From: Parapristionchus giblindavisi
Taxonomy: Eukaryota > Nematoda > Chromadorea > Rhabditida > Diplogasteridae
Length of the DNA: 64,000 bases
Direction of reading: 5' to 3'
NCBI GenBank assembly: GCA_943737045.1
Contig: CALSFV010000317.1
Location: forward strand, 312,001 to 376,000
The notes beneath the pieces were generated by a model. That model did no database searches. It was not told where the DNA came from and saw only the letters and a program-made list of their open reading frames with translations. Shown one piece after another: positions 1 to 13,748 of the stretch (its first letter is position 1; each line of letters opens with the position of its first letter). The position numbers and the translations under genes are program-made.

Positions 1-2186
1 CTCGAGCATGGTCCGGACATTCGCGAGGAATTTTGATCTGGGCCTCAATACTTTCATCATATACACATACCGGGGGGAGACCGATGAAAGTTATAGAGAA
101 AATGCGCTTTGGCTCAAACCCGGCTCAAATATGTCACATTAATTGAAAAATTGAAAAATTCATATCTTCTCAATCATGATAGCTAGGAATTTTATTTCTT
201 TTTATTAGTGAATAACATGTCATGCACTCTTACAAACACAGCTGAACAGCAATATCATATCGTTTTGAATATGTTTTTTCGTGTCTGATTTTCAGATTTT
301 TTTCTTCTATCCTCGTTGAAGAGATACTGCAAGAAAATTCATAGTGCATATTGTAGCCCTGACGATTATGTACATGGTGGTCATCTTCCCTTGGCCAGCC
401 AGTTTGTCATAAGCCTCGAGAATTGCAACTGAATGTGAGATATGTGCAAATTTCAAAAATCGAAAATTAAATTTCTTGAAATTCGCAAGAGTAAGAGGTA
501 GCTTTATTATGCCATTTTACTCGTAGTGATGAGCGTACATAGGAAAAATATACAAATAGACTCGGACTACATTTTAAAAAAAATTGAGAAAAATAATTAT
601 TTTATTTTTATTTTTTCAACTCCCACATTCAGTCGACCGTCAAGGCAAGTTGATTCATAGGGCGGATGGTGACTGATGCATGTGCGTTTGCAGAGACGAC
701 TGCCACGTGAAGAATCGTAGTTTCGCAGATCTCGAATTTATTTTTTTATTTATCAAACTTGAATATTTATATGTTTCTTTCATATAAATCGGTTGGAAGG
801 TAGCGTACTGCATCCAAAGCTATACCATTTCTATCAGTAGGAGTATACGGTATTGAACTACTGTAATCGCCAGAAATCGCGAACTGATTTTTTTTTCAGT
901 CGACCTATGATTCTCAACCATGACCCCGGGTTCATGGTTGAGAATGGCTGAGGTCGAAAAATTCATGATGATCCCAGACCAAATATTATTAAGTATTATA
1001 TCATCAGTGGGCCAACTTTTATTTTTATGGATACCATAGCTCGAATTACCGTACTCTAGCTACCGTATCCTATAATAATGTGGTGAGATTCTCGGAAAAT
1101 TCAGGTGCGTGCATTACTATTACGGTAATTCGAGCTATGGTATCCATAAAAATAAAAGTTGGCCCACTGTTGATATAATGCTTAATAATATTTGGTCTGG
1201 GATCATCATGAATTTTTCGACCTCAACCATTCTCAACCATGAACCCGGGGTCATGGTTGAGAATCATAGGTCGACTGAAAAAAAAATCAGTTCGCGATTT
1301 CTGGCGATTACAGTAGTTCAATACCGTATACTCCTACTGATAGAAATGGTATAGCTTTGGATGCAGTACGCTACCTTCCAACCGATTTATATGAAAGAAA
1401 CATATAAATATTCAAGTTTGATAAATAAAAAAATAAATTCGAGATCTGCGAAACGACGATTCTTCACGTGGCAGTCGTCTCTGCAAACGCACATGCATCA
1501 GTCACCATCCGCCCTATGAATCAACTTGCCTTGACGGTCGACTGAATGTGGGAGTTGAAAAAATAAAAATAAAATAATTATTTTTCTCAATTTTTTTAAA
1601 ATGTAGTCCGACTCTATTTGTATATTTTTCCTATGTACGCTCATCACTACGAGTAAAATGACATAATAAAGATACCTCTTACTCTTGCGAATTTCAAGAA
1701 ATTTAATTTTCGATTTTTGAAATTTGCACATATCTCACATTCAGTTGCAATTCTCGAGGCTTATGACAAACTGGCTGGCCAAGGGAAGATGACCACCATG
1801 TACATAATCGTCAGGGCTACAATATGCACTATGAATTTTCTTGCAGTATCTCTTCAACGAGGATAGAAGAAAAAAAATCTGAAAATCAGACACGAAAAAA
1901 CATATTCAAAACGATATGATATTGCTGTTCAGCTGTGTTTGTAAGAGCGCATGACATGTTATTCACTAATAAAAAGAAATAAAATTCCTAGCTATCATGA
2001 TTGAGAAGATATGAATTTTTCAATTTTTTATTTTATGAATCATATGTGAGCCGGGTTTGAGCCCAAGGACATTTTCACTATAACTTTCATCGGTCTTCCC
2101 CCGGTATGTGTCTATGATGAAAGTATTGAGGACCAGATCGAAAGTCCTCGCGAATGTCCGGCAGGGGGTCAAAATGCTCGAGTCTT
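1..2186. mobile_element. Fold-back element 1 (giant palindrome)
   Basis: Bases 1-1040 are repeated in reverse at about 1120-2182 with few mismatches; the spacer is about 80 bp around 1080. The right end reads GCTCGAGTCTTA. The left end starts CTCGAG at the window edge, so a few bases are missing. No transposase frame. Each arm holds an inner palindrome around CCATGACCCCGGGTTCATGG. Open frames inside are mirror images of the arms. Confidence 0.92.
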
Positions 2187-2610
2187 ACCGAGCCGGTCTC
2201 TTAACACTTTGAAGGTAAAAGGTAAATATTATCATTTTTTATTCAGGGCATACCAAGCCCTGAGATCACTGCTAAGTTCAAATAATTCCAGGCCAATTTA
2301 GTCTCGAGGACCTACTTTAAATAATACTGTAAGTCATAATGCATGCGTAAACATAGCTCTCGTTTCGCGGATTCCTTTCAAGTCAAGAAAATCTGTCAAA
2401 AGCAACAAAACTTTCGTGACTAAATGATAATGTTCTCCTATTTGTCGCAAATGACAAATGTCCCTGCGATAAACACACACAGGAGTTCTCATTGTCAGAG
2501 AGAGGTGATAAAGTTGGAATGGGTCCTGAGAGGTTGATGGGTACTTAAAATAAGACTAGATAGAGAATAGATTGGTCAAAATAGAACAACATGTTTGTCG
2601 AAGTTGTAGC

Positions 2611-2760
2611 TTCAAAGTTTAGAGTTCAAAGATCAGGGATCACAATTCACAGTTGAAAGACCATAGTTCATTGATCAAAGTTCAAAGATCAATGATCATA
2701 CATCAAAGGTCAAATATCAGAGATCACTGATCAAAGTTCAGACTTCAGAGATCAGGCAAA
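2611..2760. repeat. Degenerate GATCAAAGTTCA tandem repeat
   Basis: About ten loosely tandem 12-16 bp units combining GATCA with AAAGTTCA or AAAGGTCA. Confidence 0.75.
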
Positions 2761-3357
2761 AAAGTGTGCTGTACATTCGTTGCACAACACTCGCTCATAG
2801 TCAATGAAAGCTGCATATGCGACGTAAACACCATAAAACACATTTCATCTAACATTTAATATTGCCTACTATTACATTTAATGGGCATGCAAACGTATAT
2901 TTTTTAATTTTTTTTAAATTTTTTTAAAAATTATTTTAAATAAATAAATAAGTTTAATAAGAGTTGTTCAGAGAACATTTGTGGATGATCGATAGGAGGG
3001 ATGGAGCGAACATGAATGATCGCACATGTTCTCTTTCTCTCACAGATTGCTGTGGTTCATATCTCGTAAAACAGATTGGGCAGATGAGGATCTGCGGGAA
3101 TCGAACAATAGAGAAGGTTATCCGACCCAAGGAGCGACGCTCTCTCGTTTTCTTTATATACGAGAGGGTTTGATCAGAGCGGAGCGTTAAATTGGGTGTG
3201 CCCCAGAAAAATAAGGCTTGCCCGCAGCTAAATTTTTGAACATTGCTCCGAACAGCCAAGGATTGGAACGGCTCATGGCTTTTCAGAACTCATACTGCTA
3301 ATCTTGATAACAGAGTTTAAACGAAACTAGATAAAATATCCCGCCAGAAGAGTTCGG

Positions 3358-3476
3358 TTAAAGGGGCTGATACCTTTGTCAACGGTCTCTTCTAAGGTCT
3401 ATGCTCTCTCGTTGTTAGAGAACAGAGAAATAGTGTGCGCAATGAAGAGACCATTGAGAGAGGTCACTCCCTGTAA
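3358..3476. mobile_element. TTAA-flanked MITE family A, copy 1
   Basis: TTAAAGGGG...CTCCCTGTAA with CAACGGTCTCTTC / GAAGAGACCATTG arms; core CTCTCTCGTTGTTAGAGAAC. Confidence 0.85.
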
Positions 3477-4009
3477 AGAGAGAGGAGTATCCTAAGGCGA
3501 CAAACGGAAGGTGATATGAAAAGATATTTTCATCTAAAAGCGCATCCAGAGCTTATTTTCTCTGGCCATTCTCTATCGTAGACAGCGAAAGCGAGAGAGC
3601 ATTTCTCGAGCGAACAGTTTCAAATTAGCTTTAAAAGCTTTAAATCTGTTAATTAGCTCTAACCGTGTTCATTTAAACGAAAATAGTCATTAAATTGTGT
3701 ATGAGTGGTAAACAAAGCAGTGAATGGTAGAAAAAATACGAAATAAGACTGATAAAAGAGAATAATATAAAATGGAATAAATAGTTTAATTGTCGTATAA
3801 TTCAATTTCAGCAAGTTTTCTTATGAACAGAAAGAAAAGCGGGGGTTTTAAAATTAAAAAAAAAAAATTCAAATTTCACGAAAATGATGATTGAAACGTG
3901 CAGATGTGCAATATGCTTAAACAGAATTAAGTGGCTCTTAGGGGGTCTTTGAAGTGCGCATAATACATGCGAGAATCATGAACAAAACGCATGGGTAGGT
4001 TGAAGTTAG

Positions 4010-4420
4010 AGATGTGAGAGAGACTATTAGAAATGAAGAGACCGACAGAGAAACAGAGAAAGACAGAGAGAGGAAAGAGCATTGAAGAGACGACGAGAGG
4101 GAGAGGATAGGTAAGGCATCGAAAGGCGAGGGAGAGTGATGCGGGTCTTACAGAGGGAGAGGTAACGAGGGAGAGATAGAGAGATAGAGAGGTAAAGAGG
4201 GAGAGTCAGAGAAGAAGAGGTGTAGAGAAAGAGGTAAAGAGGGAGAGGGAGGGCGAGAGAGGTGGAGAGGTAGAGAGAGAGAGAGAGGAAGGGAGAGATA
4301 GAAAGGGAGATCTAGAAAAGGAGAAGCAAAGGAAAAGCAAAGAATAAGAGGTACAGGGAGAGAGGTAGAGGGGAGAGGTAGAAACAAAGGATGAGACCAA
4401 AGAAGGAGAGATATTGAGAG
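4010..4420. repeat. GA-rich purine tract
   Basis: Irregular GAGAGG/GAGGTAGA units; no coding signal. Confidence 0.9.
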
Positions 4421-4544
4421 ATGGTTTTTAAACTATCCACTGTTTAAACTACTAAACAATACTATAAGAGTCCCACGACAACACCAATATGTATGTGTAT
4501 GTTCATGGTGTGTGAGGATCGAGAAGAAGTGAGAGGTATGGCAT

Positions 4545-4925
4545 TTCAGGCAGAGGGAGAGGGAGAGATATTAGAGGGAGAGGCAGAGATCTTAGAGGGA
4601 GAGGGAGAGATATTGGAGGGAGGGGAGAGATCTTAGAGGGAGAGGCAGAGATCTTAGATGGATAGGGAGAGATATTGGAGGGAGGGGAGAGATCTGAGAG
4701 GGAGAGGCAGAGATCTTAGAGGGAGAGGCAGGGATCTTAGAGGGAGAGGGAGAGATATTGGAGGGAGGGGAGAGATCTTAGAGGGAAAGGGAGAGATCTT
4801 AGAGGGAGAGGGAGAGATCTTAGAGGGAGAGGAAGAGAGAGAGGGCGAGATCTTAGAGGGAGAGGGAGAGGGAGAGGGAGAGATCTTAGAAGGAGAGGGA
4901 GAGGGAGGGAATCAAGAGGGAGAGA
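4545..4925. repeat. GA-rich tandem repeat with AGATCTTAGAGGGAGAGG unit
   Basis: Units of 18-24 bp built of GAGGGAGAGGSAGAGATCTTA or GAGATATTGGAGGGAGGG. The frame reading GRGRDLRGRGRD is a by-product. Confidence 0.92.
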
Positions 4926-5048
4926 TCGTGTCGAAAATGAAAAACGTCAGAGCATCTACTGTTACAATCTAACATCATGGAATCATGTTATTATAGAGGA
5001 AGAAAGATCTCTATATTGAGAGGAAACAGACCAGAAAGTAGCTCTAGC

Positions 5049-5120
5049 TCAATGTAGTCTAGCTCTAGCTCGTTGGATTCTAGCTCCAGCTCGCTGAAGT
5101 CTAGCTCTAGCTCGTTGGAG
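5049..5120. repeat. 21-bp minisatellite
   Basis: Three to four copies of TCTAGCTCTAGCTCGTTGGA(T/G). Confidence 0.9.
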
Positions 5121-5520
5121 CTCTGGCTGTAGATCAAGTCAGTTTAAATACTCACAAAAAGGAAACACTGCTGATATGTGAGCGTCGTCTAATTTGTGCG
5201 CTACAACAAATTGAGAATGACAAAATCAATGAACCCAAATATATCTATCGATTTTGTTTATCGATCGATAATATTTTCGATCGATAATCGTAGATCAGCC
5301 ACGACAAGGAACCTACGCACGAATCATACTAACCTATGCAGTATTTGTCCAAGATATCCCCCTCGTCCAGAATTCATCATTTATTAACACACTTGATACT
5401 ACAATCACGGGACCGGGAGCTAAAAGACGGAGGTGCATCCGGCTCTGGAGATCATAAGAGGTATACGGTAGGGACCAGATGACAGCCGAGTTTTGATGCA
5501 ACATCAACAGAAACATGTAT

Positions 5521-5740
5521 GAGGATTGGAGAGGGAGAGGGAGAGGGAGAAGAAGAGAGAGAGGGAGAGAGAGAGGGAGAGAGAGAGGGAGAGGGAGAAG
5601 GAGAGAGGTAGAAGCGAAGGGAAGAATAAGGAGAGGGTAACAAGCTATTAATACCAGAACATCTTGTCGACCCCTCTCCCTCTCTCCTCCTGCATTCTAG
5701 ATCAGAAGGGAGAGGGAGAGGGAGGCAAGGGAGAGGTAGA
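5521..5740. repeat. GAGGGA-type tract
   Basis: GGGAGAGGGAGAGGGAGA units interrupted by about 60 bp of unique sequence. Confidence 0.88.
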
Positions 5741-6798
5741 GAAAATGAGACAGAGAGGATGATAAAAAGCGTGCGAGAGAAGTCTGCAGCTCCGTCGATC
5801 ATAGTTCGAGCACGCACACAAGAATAGACCATTATCAGATATGAATGGATAACAAGAATAGCGAGTGCGGCGAAGGCCAGACGGGTTTGGTGTGACTGGA
5901 CGTATGCATGATTCGAGAGGAGGAAGATTAGGGAGGAGATCAAAGTGCAAGTTGGTCCAAGACCATAATCCCTAGCTATACATCATCATAATGTTAGCTA
6001 GCGTTGTGAGTTAACTCAGGAAATAAAAGGAACCCTTTGCAGACACACCCCGAGCTTTATTGAAACTCTCAGCTCTCGCTTTTTCTGTCTACGAGAGAGT
6101 GCTGCGAGAGCGGAGAGTAAAATTAGCTCGTTTCGTGATTTAACTAAAAGAAATAAAGGGAACCCTTTAAGGGTGGGGGGGGGGGGGTTGGTAGCAATTT
6201 TCGAGAGTTCCTAAACGCAATTTCATCTCCTTACCAACAACAGTACACACTTCAGGAAAACAAAAAAAAGTTTACTAAAAAAATTACTCTTATCATACCC
6301 CGATTCGAAAAGTTTTGCCAGTAATTAAAAAAAAACTTAACCTAACTTGAACTATTGGCTACAACATAATCACGAGTAGTGAAAAATCTCAAGCAAGGAG
6401 GCAACAAGGAACCATGATTATCAAAGAGCACAAAATCAAAAAGATTGAGTGAGAGAGAAAACAAGGGTGATGTGCAACCTAATTTAGGGCGTGAATAGTC
6501 TAGAGCAAACGAGGCTTCCCCTTCAATCTTCTTCTTCTTCTTCTTATTTTCTCCTGTAACAATGACATTTCCTATAAAAAGGGAAGAAGACGAAGGGAGA
6601 AAATGAAGTTGATCGAAGTAGTCCTTGTTGTTAGAGGGGAAGGCACGTTGACGGATTCTGAGGGAGGACGATGGATAGGGAGAGGAAGAGGTAGAGGGAG
6701 AAGGAGAAGGAGGCAAGGGAGAGGGAGAGGAAGAGGTGGAATGGTAAGGGTTTTTTACAGTTTAACACTCTTTATCACGAGTTAAGAGGCATGCTCCC

Positions 6799-8771
6799 TA
6801 AGACTCGATCATATTCGACCACCCCCGGACACGTGCGCTAGCAATGGGAACTGGGGGTCCATACTTGGGTGTTAGGAGTGTCACCGGCCCTGATTACACA
6901 AAACAGCAGAAATTTCCTGTTTGTGCCCTCAGGCTATTAGAAAAATTAATTTAAGTGCAAAAACGTTTAAAAATCATAATTTCTCAAATTGTTGAGATAA
7001 ATTCCAAATATCATTTGCGATGCGTCTAGGGTGCACAGAGCTTGCTAATTCACTATTAGCATCGAATGTGCGTTGATTCCTAAACCACTTTTTTTACTTA
7101 AAATTTTTGTTTTTTCGGACAAATTATTGCTTGTTGTAGATTGCTGCAAAGATTTCCGACCAGGTATTGTAGCCTAAGCAATTCTGCATTGATTTCACTT
7201 AAAACCGGGTTCTTCCCGTTAGACCATCTTGCCGAAATTTTCGCTCGAATTTCCGTCATCGATGGTTTTCCCGAACAAATGTATTTTCCAAACGTATTTT
7301 CCAAACGATTGGTGCGGAATTGTGGTCTACACAAGGTTTCGAAGTGAGGCCAGTCAAATGACACAAGAAGCCCATCACTTGGATCAATTTGAAAATTTCG
7401 ATTTTCATGACCCGGGGGTCATGGTCTGAAAATTTTCAAAATTTCTCAAGTTTGAAATGTTTTCATTTCTGCGGCTTATTGTGAAGTATTGATGCTGTGA
7501 ATAATATTTATCCAATGCTCAATGGCTGATCTATCCTTTCAACCATTTTTTTGAAAATTTTCATTCTGATTGCGTGCGAAAAATCAGAATTGTGTTTGAA
7601 TCAGTTTCCAACTTGCTTTCTGTAACATTCTGTCATAGTACTATACAATATACATAATCAATATGAGAATTGTTCATTTTCGAAAATTCAGAAAATTAAA
7701 TTTGAGTGCCTACTTTCACGGTAAATTTTTGAAATATTGCAGTTTGTCGACTCGAATGCTGCGACAATGAGCAAATGACAATGACAATGTGAAGTTTCAC
7801 GATGAGTAAACATAGTAGAACTGAAATCCCGGCATTTGGCTCACTTTTGAAAAATCGATTTCCATGACCCCGGGTTCATGGCAAAAAAATTGAATTTTCG
7901 AAAATGAACGATTTTCAAATTGATTATGTATATTGTAAAGTACTATGACAGAATGTTACAGAAATCAAGTTGGAAACTGATTCAAACACAATTCTGATTT
8001 TTCGCACGCAATCAGAATGAAAATTTTCAAAAAATTGGTTGAAAGGATAGATCAGCCATTGAGCATTGGATGAATATTATTCACATCATTGGTACTTCAC
8101 AATAAGCCGCATAAATGAAAACATTTCAAACTTGAGAAATTTCGAAATTTTCGGACCATGACCCCCGGGTCATGAAAATCGAAATTTTCAAATTGATCCA
8201 AGTGATGGGCTTCTTGTGTCATTTGACTGGCCTCACCTCGAAACTTTGTGTAGACCACAATTCCGCACCAATCGTTTGGAAAATACGTTTGGAAAATACA
8301 TTTGTTCGGGAAAACCATCGATGACGGAAATTCGAGCGAAAATTTCGGCAAGATGGTCTAACGGGAAGAACCCGGTTTTAAGTGAAATCAATGCAGAATT
8401 GCTTAGGCTACAATACCTGGTCGGAAATCTTTGCAGCAATCTACAACAAGCAATAATTTGTCCGAAAAAACAAAAATTTTAAGTAAAAAAAGTGGTTTAG
8501 GAATCAACGCACATTCGATGCTAATAGTGAATTAGCAAGCTCTGTGCACCCTAGACGCATCGCAAATGATATTTGGAATTTATCTCAACAATTTGAGAAA
8601 TTATGATTTTTAAACGTTTTTGCACTTAAATTAATTTTTCTAATAGCCTGAGGGCACAAACAGGAAATTTCTGCTGTTTTGTGTAATAAGGGCCGGTGAC
8701 ACTCCTAACACCCAAGTATGGACCCCCAGTTCCCATTGCTAGCGCACGTGTCCGGGGGTGGTCGAGTCTTA
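6799..8771. mobile_element. Fold-back element 2 (giant palindrome)
   Basis: The left arm (6799 to about 7700) and right arm (about 7885-8771) are near-perfect reverse complements. Ends are TAAGACTCGA and TCGAGTCTTA. Both arms keep the same 88-codon open frame (7098-7364 minus, 8216-8482 plus), which reflects arm identity rather than demonstrated coding. CATGACCCGGGGGTCATGG-like palindromes occur in each arm and near the centre. Confidence 0.93.
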
Positions 8772-8811
8772 ATGACCATCTCTCTTAAGCAGCATTTCCA
8801 CTGTTCTTTCT

Positions 8812-8911
8812 TTACTGAAACGATAGTTCAACATGCAAATCCTCTCAAAATCAACGCTCTCTCGTTGGTCTGGCTTTCACAGCAAAATGGTCTGCACTCT
8901 AGAATACAGTG
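8812..8911. mobile_element. MITE family C copy (CAGAATAC end)
   Basis: Family pattern: ACGAYAGTTCAACAT, CTCTCTCAAA, TGCTCTCTCGTTTGTCTGGC, ends CAGAATACTGTG. Other copies at 34345-34441, 36025-36130, 57455-57563 and 62386-62485. Confidence 0.7.
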
Positions 8912-9051
8912 AAAGGTGAACACAAGCATGAGGAAGATCAAAGCTGTACCGGACCATGCAATCAAGGCAGGAAAGAGGCGAGGAAAACATCATTACGATG
9001 TACAGAAATGGGGAAAACACGTGGATTAATGACTGGCAATTTCATGTTCAG

Positions 9052-9335
9052 GTGCTTTTAGAAAAACGGAATATACACAATTGAAAGATTTTCACTATTT
9101 CGTTAAATTAATTATTAATTTACTAAATAAGTATGTGGAATCCTATACCAATCCTTTGATAAGAAAAAATGTACGATTAAAAATTAATCGATATAGAGCT
9201 TATGATCTCGTGATTTGGACTTGTGATCAAGTTCCAAAGCACGTTGCATTGACTCTAGCGGCGATAATTCATTCTGGGGTAAAGCGAAAGATCGGAAATA
9301 GAAGAAAAAGAAGAAGATTAAGTGATAAGAGATAG
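9052..9335 (+). CDS. Possible orphan terminal exon, unrecognised
   Basis: After catgttcag one frame stays open for 93 codons to TAG: FRKTEYTQLKDFHYFVKLII ... YDLVIWTCDQVPKHVALTLA ... and a basic end (RRKRRRLSDKR). No upstream exon joins in phase, codons are AT-rich, and I recognise no family. Chance is quite possible. Confidence 0.2.
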
Positions 9336-9819
9336 AGAAAGAAGAACAGAGAGAGAGACGCAAAGAAAGAGTGAGATATATCTAGATATAGAGACATCGT
9401 GATAGATATTGAGATATAGAGGCATAGAGAAAGAGCGATATAGAACAGAGCAGAAATAATTATTAGTCGCGTGATTGCGCTGATCAGGCTTTGGTTTGGT
9501 CATTTTTAATCTGTTACGCTCAACATGTTCTGAAAGGCATAATATATATTACATTTTCATATAAATGATTCTAGAAGTATCTCCTCATAATCGCTCGCAA
9601 TGAAGAAACCTCATGGCAACATCATTAACCCGCCGATAAAGATGTTTGAAATGAAATAAAAAATATAAAGATGTAGAGAACCCAACTGTATCCAAAACCC
9701 TCACCGATATCGCTTATCGATCAAACCCTGTATCTCACCTCAATTTCCTGTTACGCATAATACGATGGAATAAAGAATAAGAATAAGAGAAAGTCAGGGG
9801 AGAGGGACAGATTGAGACT

Positions 9820-10158
<339 letters not shown>

Positions 10159-10650
10159 CGATTGCGACTGATTGTGATAGACTTTGCAGAGCGGATGGAG
10201 AATGAAGGAAGAAACGAGATTGATGTCTATTCGCGAACAGCAAATGTCACCACTCATATGTGATATTGGGGTTACACCAGATGTTTCTGGGGGATTTTGA
10301 TAAAAAGATATTCCCAGAAATGAAATGTAATCTATTAATCACGAAATATATGTCTCATGCACTTTGCGGTAAAGTTAAAATTTATTTGCATTCGAACATT
10401 TTGTATGTGATGAAAGACCCATGTGGTGTAAGATAAATAAATAAATAAAATAAAATAAATCGCGAAATATATGTTAAATGGTATTATCTGAAAATTAGAT
10501 TGTCAGAGCCGAAAGTTCATTGCTGTTCCAGGAAAAGGAGCGAATGTTTGAATTTGAAGGATAAATTAATAGAAATGACAAAAGGGGATTGAATCAATGT
10601 TGTGAGATAACAAGCACTGTATTGTTCATTATGTACCAGCATAATAAAGA

Positions 10651-11283
<633 letters not shown>

Positions 11284-11365
11284 AGACTGTCGAATCTATC
11301 ATAGTAGAAACGCATTGCTGGCTCCACGATTGTAGTGCACCCCATATCTTCTGTTTATCCGTATT

Positions 11366-11484
11366 TAGAGGCACTCACCGAGTTTATTTAATGCTCTTCG
11401 CTCTGGCAACGCTCGCTCGCTCCCTTTATCTACGAGAGAGCCTTGACAGAGCGGAGAGTTAAGTTAGCGCTGGCTCGCCTTTAA
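11366..11484. mobile_element. TTAA MITE family B copy
   Basis: Family pattern: AGGCACACCCGAGCTAATTT end, CTCTCCGCTCTGGCAACGCT arm, CTCTCTCG core and the reverse. This copy has one exact flanking TTAA. Confidence 0.8.
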
Positions 11485-11808
11485 CAATAAGAGCAGAGAG
11501 TTCTGTCTGTCACACAGAAAACATCATAGTCTATGCATATACAGTGTCTGTTATTTTTTATGAATAAGGAACGAGGATAACCATCTCGGTCGGCACTTGT
11601 TACTACAGACAAGATGGGTACAAGGGGATTCCTGTCCGTCTTTACGTTTTATGAACCAGCATAAACCAGCAAAAAAATGAAATAATGAGAAAATAAGTTG
11701 TTCCCATGGTTCGAGCTGTAAAATCGAAGCTGCAGAAGAACATGGAGATCTTATATGAGCAGGGTGCCTAGATCTCGATTCTACATTATTCATCCGAACG
11801 AATGAGCG

Positions 11809-11929
11809 TTAAAGGGAGCGTGACCTCACTCAACGGTCTCTTCATTGCGCACACTATTTCTCTGTACTCTAACAACGAGAGAGCAGTGCGCGTCGAAGAG
11901 ACCATTGAGTGAGGTTACTCTCCCTTTAA
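11809..11929. mobile_element. TTAA-flanked MITE family A, copy 2
   Basis: Perfect TTAA on both sides, ends AGGGAGCGTGACCTCACTCA and its reverse. The core is in the opposite orientation to copy 1. Confidence 0.9.
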
Positions 11930-12042
11930 GATGATGGAGGCGTTAAAGAGACAAGAGAGTATTACCAATGCTTCGGGTGTGTCTTTGATCTATCCTTCTA
12001 TCAACACCTCCCATGACATCAAACCCAGGGTGATTCCTTGCG

Positions 12043-12245
<203 letters not shown>

Positions 12246-12494
12246 CCGTCGCCAAGGCGAATCGGTGAATTTTGAGTGAATAAACAAAATCAGCACCTCA
12301 CATGACATGTACTCGATTTCCGGTCATCAAACCCATCAAATTATGGGTGATTCCTAGCGATAAACAGGGTGATTGGGAAATCACCCTGTTCAGGGTGACT
12401 CCTCAACAGCTGAGGAGGTCTTTTTGCTCTATGCCGTGCCTTCAATACTGGAGAAATGCACGAAAATGCGGCAAAGCATGGTTCGAAAGCTCAA

Positions 12495-12620
12495 TTGTAT
12501 TTATTTATCGACATGCTCAGCATGAAACAATGCAGATTTATGAAGCACGAAATTGATAATTGAATATTCTCGACATACACTATTGAATGAGGGTAATATT
12601 AGGCAGGATATGTGATTGAT
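12495..12620 (-). mobile_element. AAAT-tailed retroelement fragment, second family
   Basis: ATTTATTTATCGACATGCTC, AGCATGAAACAATGCAGATT, ATTGAATGAGGGTAATAT; a related copy at 57873-57990. Confidence 0.65.
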
Positions 12621-12744
12621 TATAAACGCAAGTAATATAAGGAAAGAAAGGATAGGATGGGGTGGAGAGGGGTGGGGGGGGGGGGTTCGCCAAAAAGTTT
12701 GATTTGGATCAAGCACAACAATCTACGGTATCTACGTGGTTTCT

Positions 12745-12895
12745 ATGTTCGTAAAAGTAAAGGTACAACCCGTTATTCAAGGCACACGAAGTCCTGCGGG
12801 TGATCACTGCTAGGCCAGTGATAATTTCAAGGCCAATTCAGTCCGGAGGGCCTAATCTCTTCTTCGGACCTACTTTACCGCATGATCTATGTTCC
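12745..12895 (-). mobile_element. SINE-like family D copy
   Basis: AAAGGTACAACCCGTTATTC to CCTACTTTACCGCATGATCT, minus orientation. Further copies: 2205-2340, 19520-19650, 19935-20075 (plus), 29668-29785, 34654-34795, 41278-41350, 47918-48020, 62490-62570, 63525-63630. Confidence 0.75.
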
Positions 12896-12944
12896 GGTGT
12901 CTAGAACCGAGGGCCGAAACATCAGACCGCAGTTTTTGAATTTG

Positions 12945-12975
<31 letters not shown>

Positions 12976-13072
12976 GGAACAGTCATTCCATTCCTTTTTC
13001 TCTCTCCTCATAAGTTCGTAGTCAATGTTATAATTCGCAGGATATTTTAGACCGTGAAAAATAGAAATGATA

Positions 13073-13140
13073 TTATTGACCGTATAAAATAGACTTGTTT
13101 ATTACAGTAGCCAACCACGGCCACAATGTGTTTCTGTGTT

Positions 13141-13217
<77 letters not shown>

Positions 13218-13318
13218 CACACGCGAGATAGTACGTAGATCAGACACACCGTTGATCGATAGTTCTTTCTCTGTTTAGCAGCCAGTAGCAAGGCGCAATT
13301 ACGCAAGTACATTTTTTA
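13073..13318. mobile_element. MITE family F copy with GA microsatellite
   Basis: TTGACCGTATAAAATAGACT start, TAGCCAACCACGGCCACAAT, GA run, TCGATAGTTCTTTCTCTG, ends CAAGTACATTTTTTATA. Other copies: 59276-59495 and 24700-25147. Confidence 0.75.
13142..13217. repeat. GA microsatellite within MITE F
   Basis: About 35 GA units with GAGCGAGACAGAG in the middle. Confidence 0.95.
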
Positions 13319-13748
13319 TACATTTCCAGCACACATCAAGATTGTTCAGAAACATTGTAGAAGTGGCAGATTATCCATAGTTAATGCATGATTGAAACAT
13401 AACTTGAAACTGACAAAAAAATTACCGATTTCATCGCACTACACAGAGATTAAATTTACTCAAGTGGCGCTAGTTGGCGAACGAATAAATAAATAAATAA
13501 ATAATTTATGCATTTATCTTTAACGATAAACAGAGAGGTGAAGGAGAAAATAAAATTATGGAATGATGCGAAGCAAGTGAGATCAAACAATGATTCAAGT
13601 GAGGACGACAGTAGATGATAATGGTAATCGCCCGTATTCAAACAAATGCTAGCCTGCAAATGGCTGGTTTTTTGGGCTACCATTTGCCCGAATGTCGACA
13701 AATCGTGTACACCAGTATGGAAAGTTGGGAAATATGTTGCCCATATTA

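Noticed and set aside
4148..4972. Open frames rich in Ser-Leu-Pro or Gly-Arg-Gly-Glu
   Set aside because: Direct products of GAGGGA/GAGAGG simple repeats on both strands; the same holds for 5452-5943, 17868-18155, 21473-21782 and 46566-47077.
7098..8482. Identical 88-codon frames in the two arms of fold-back 2
   Set aside because: Conservation follows from arm identity. No start context, splice support or family match; the same reasoning applies to frames in elements 4 and 5.
9180..9335. Similarity of DQVPKHVALTLA to cis-prenyltransferase N-terminal motifs
   Set aside because: The following DGNRR-type motif is absent and no upstream exon fits, so no function is assigned.
12363..12420. GC-rich hairpins resembling bacterial terminators
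   Set aside because: The window is eukaryotic; these are small inverted repeats.
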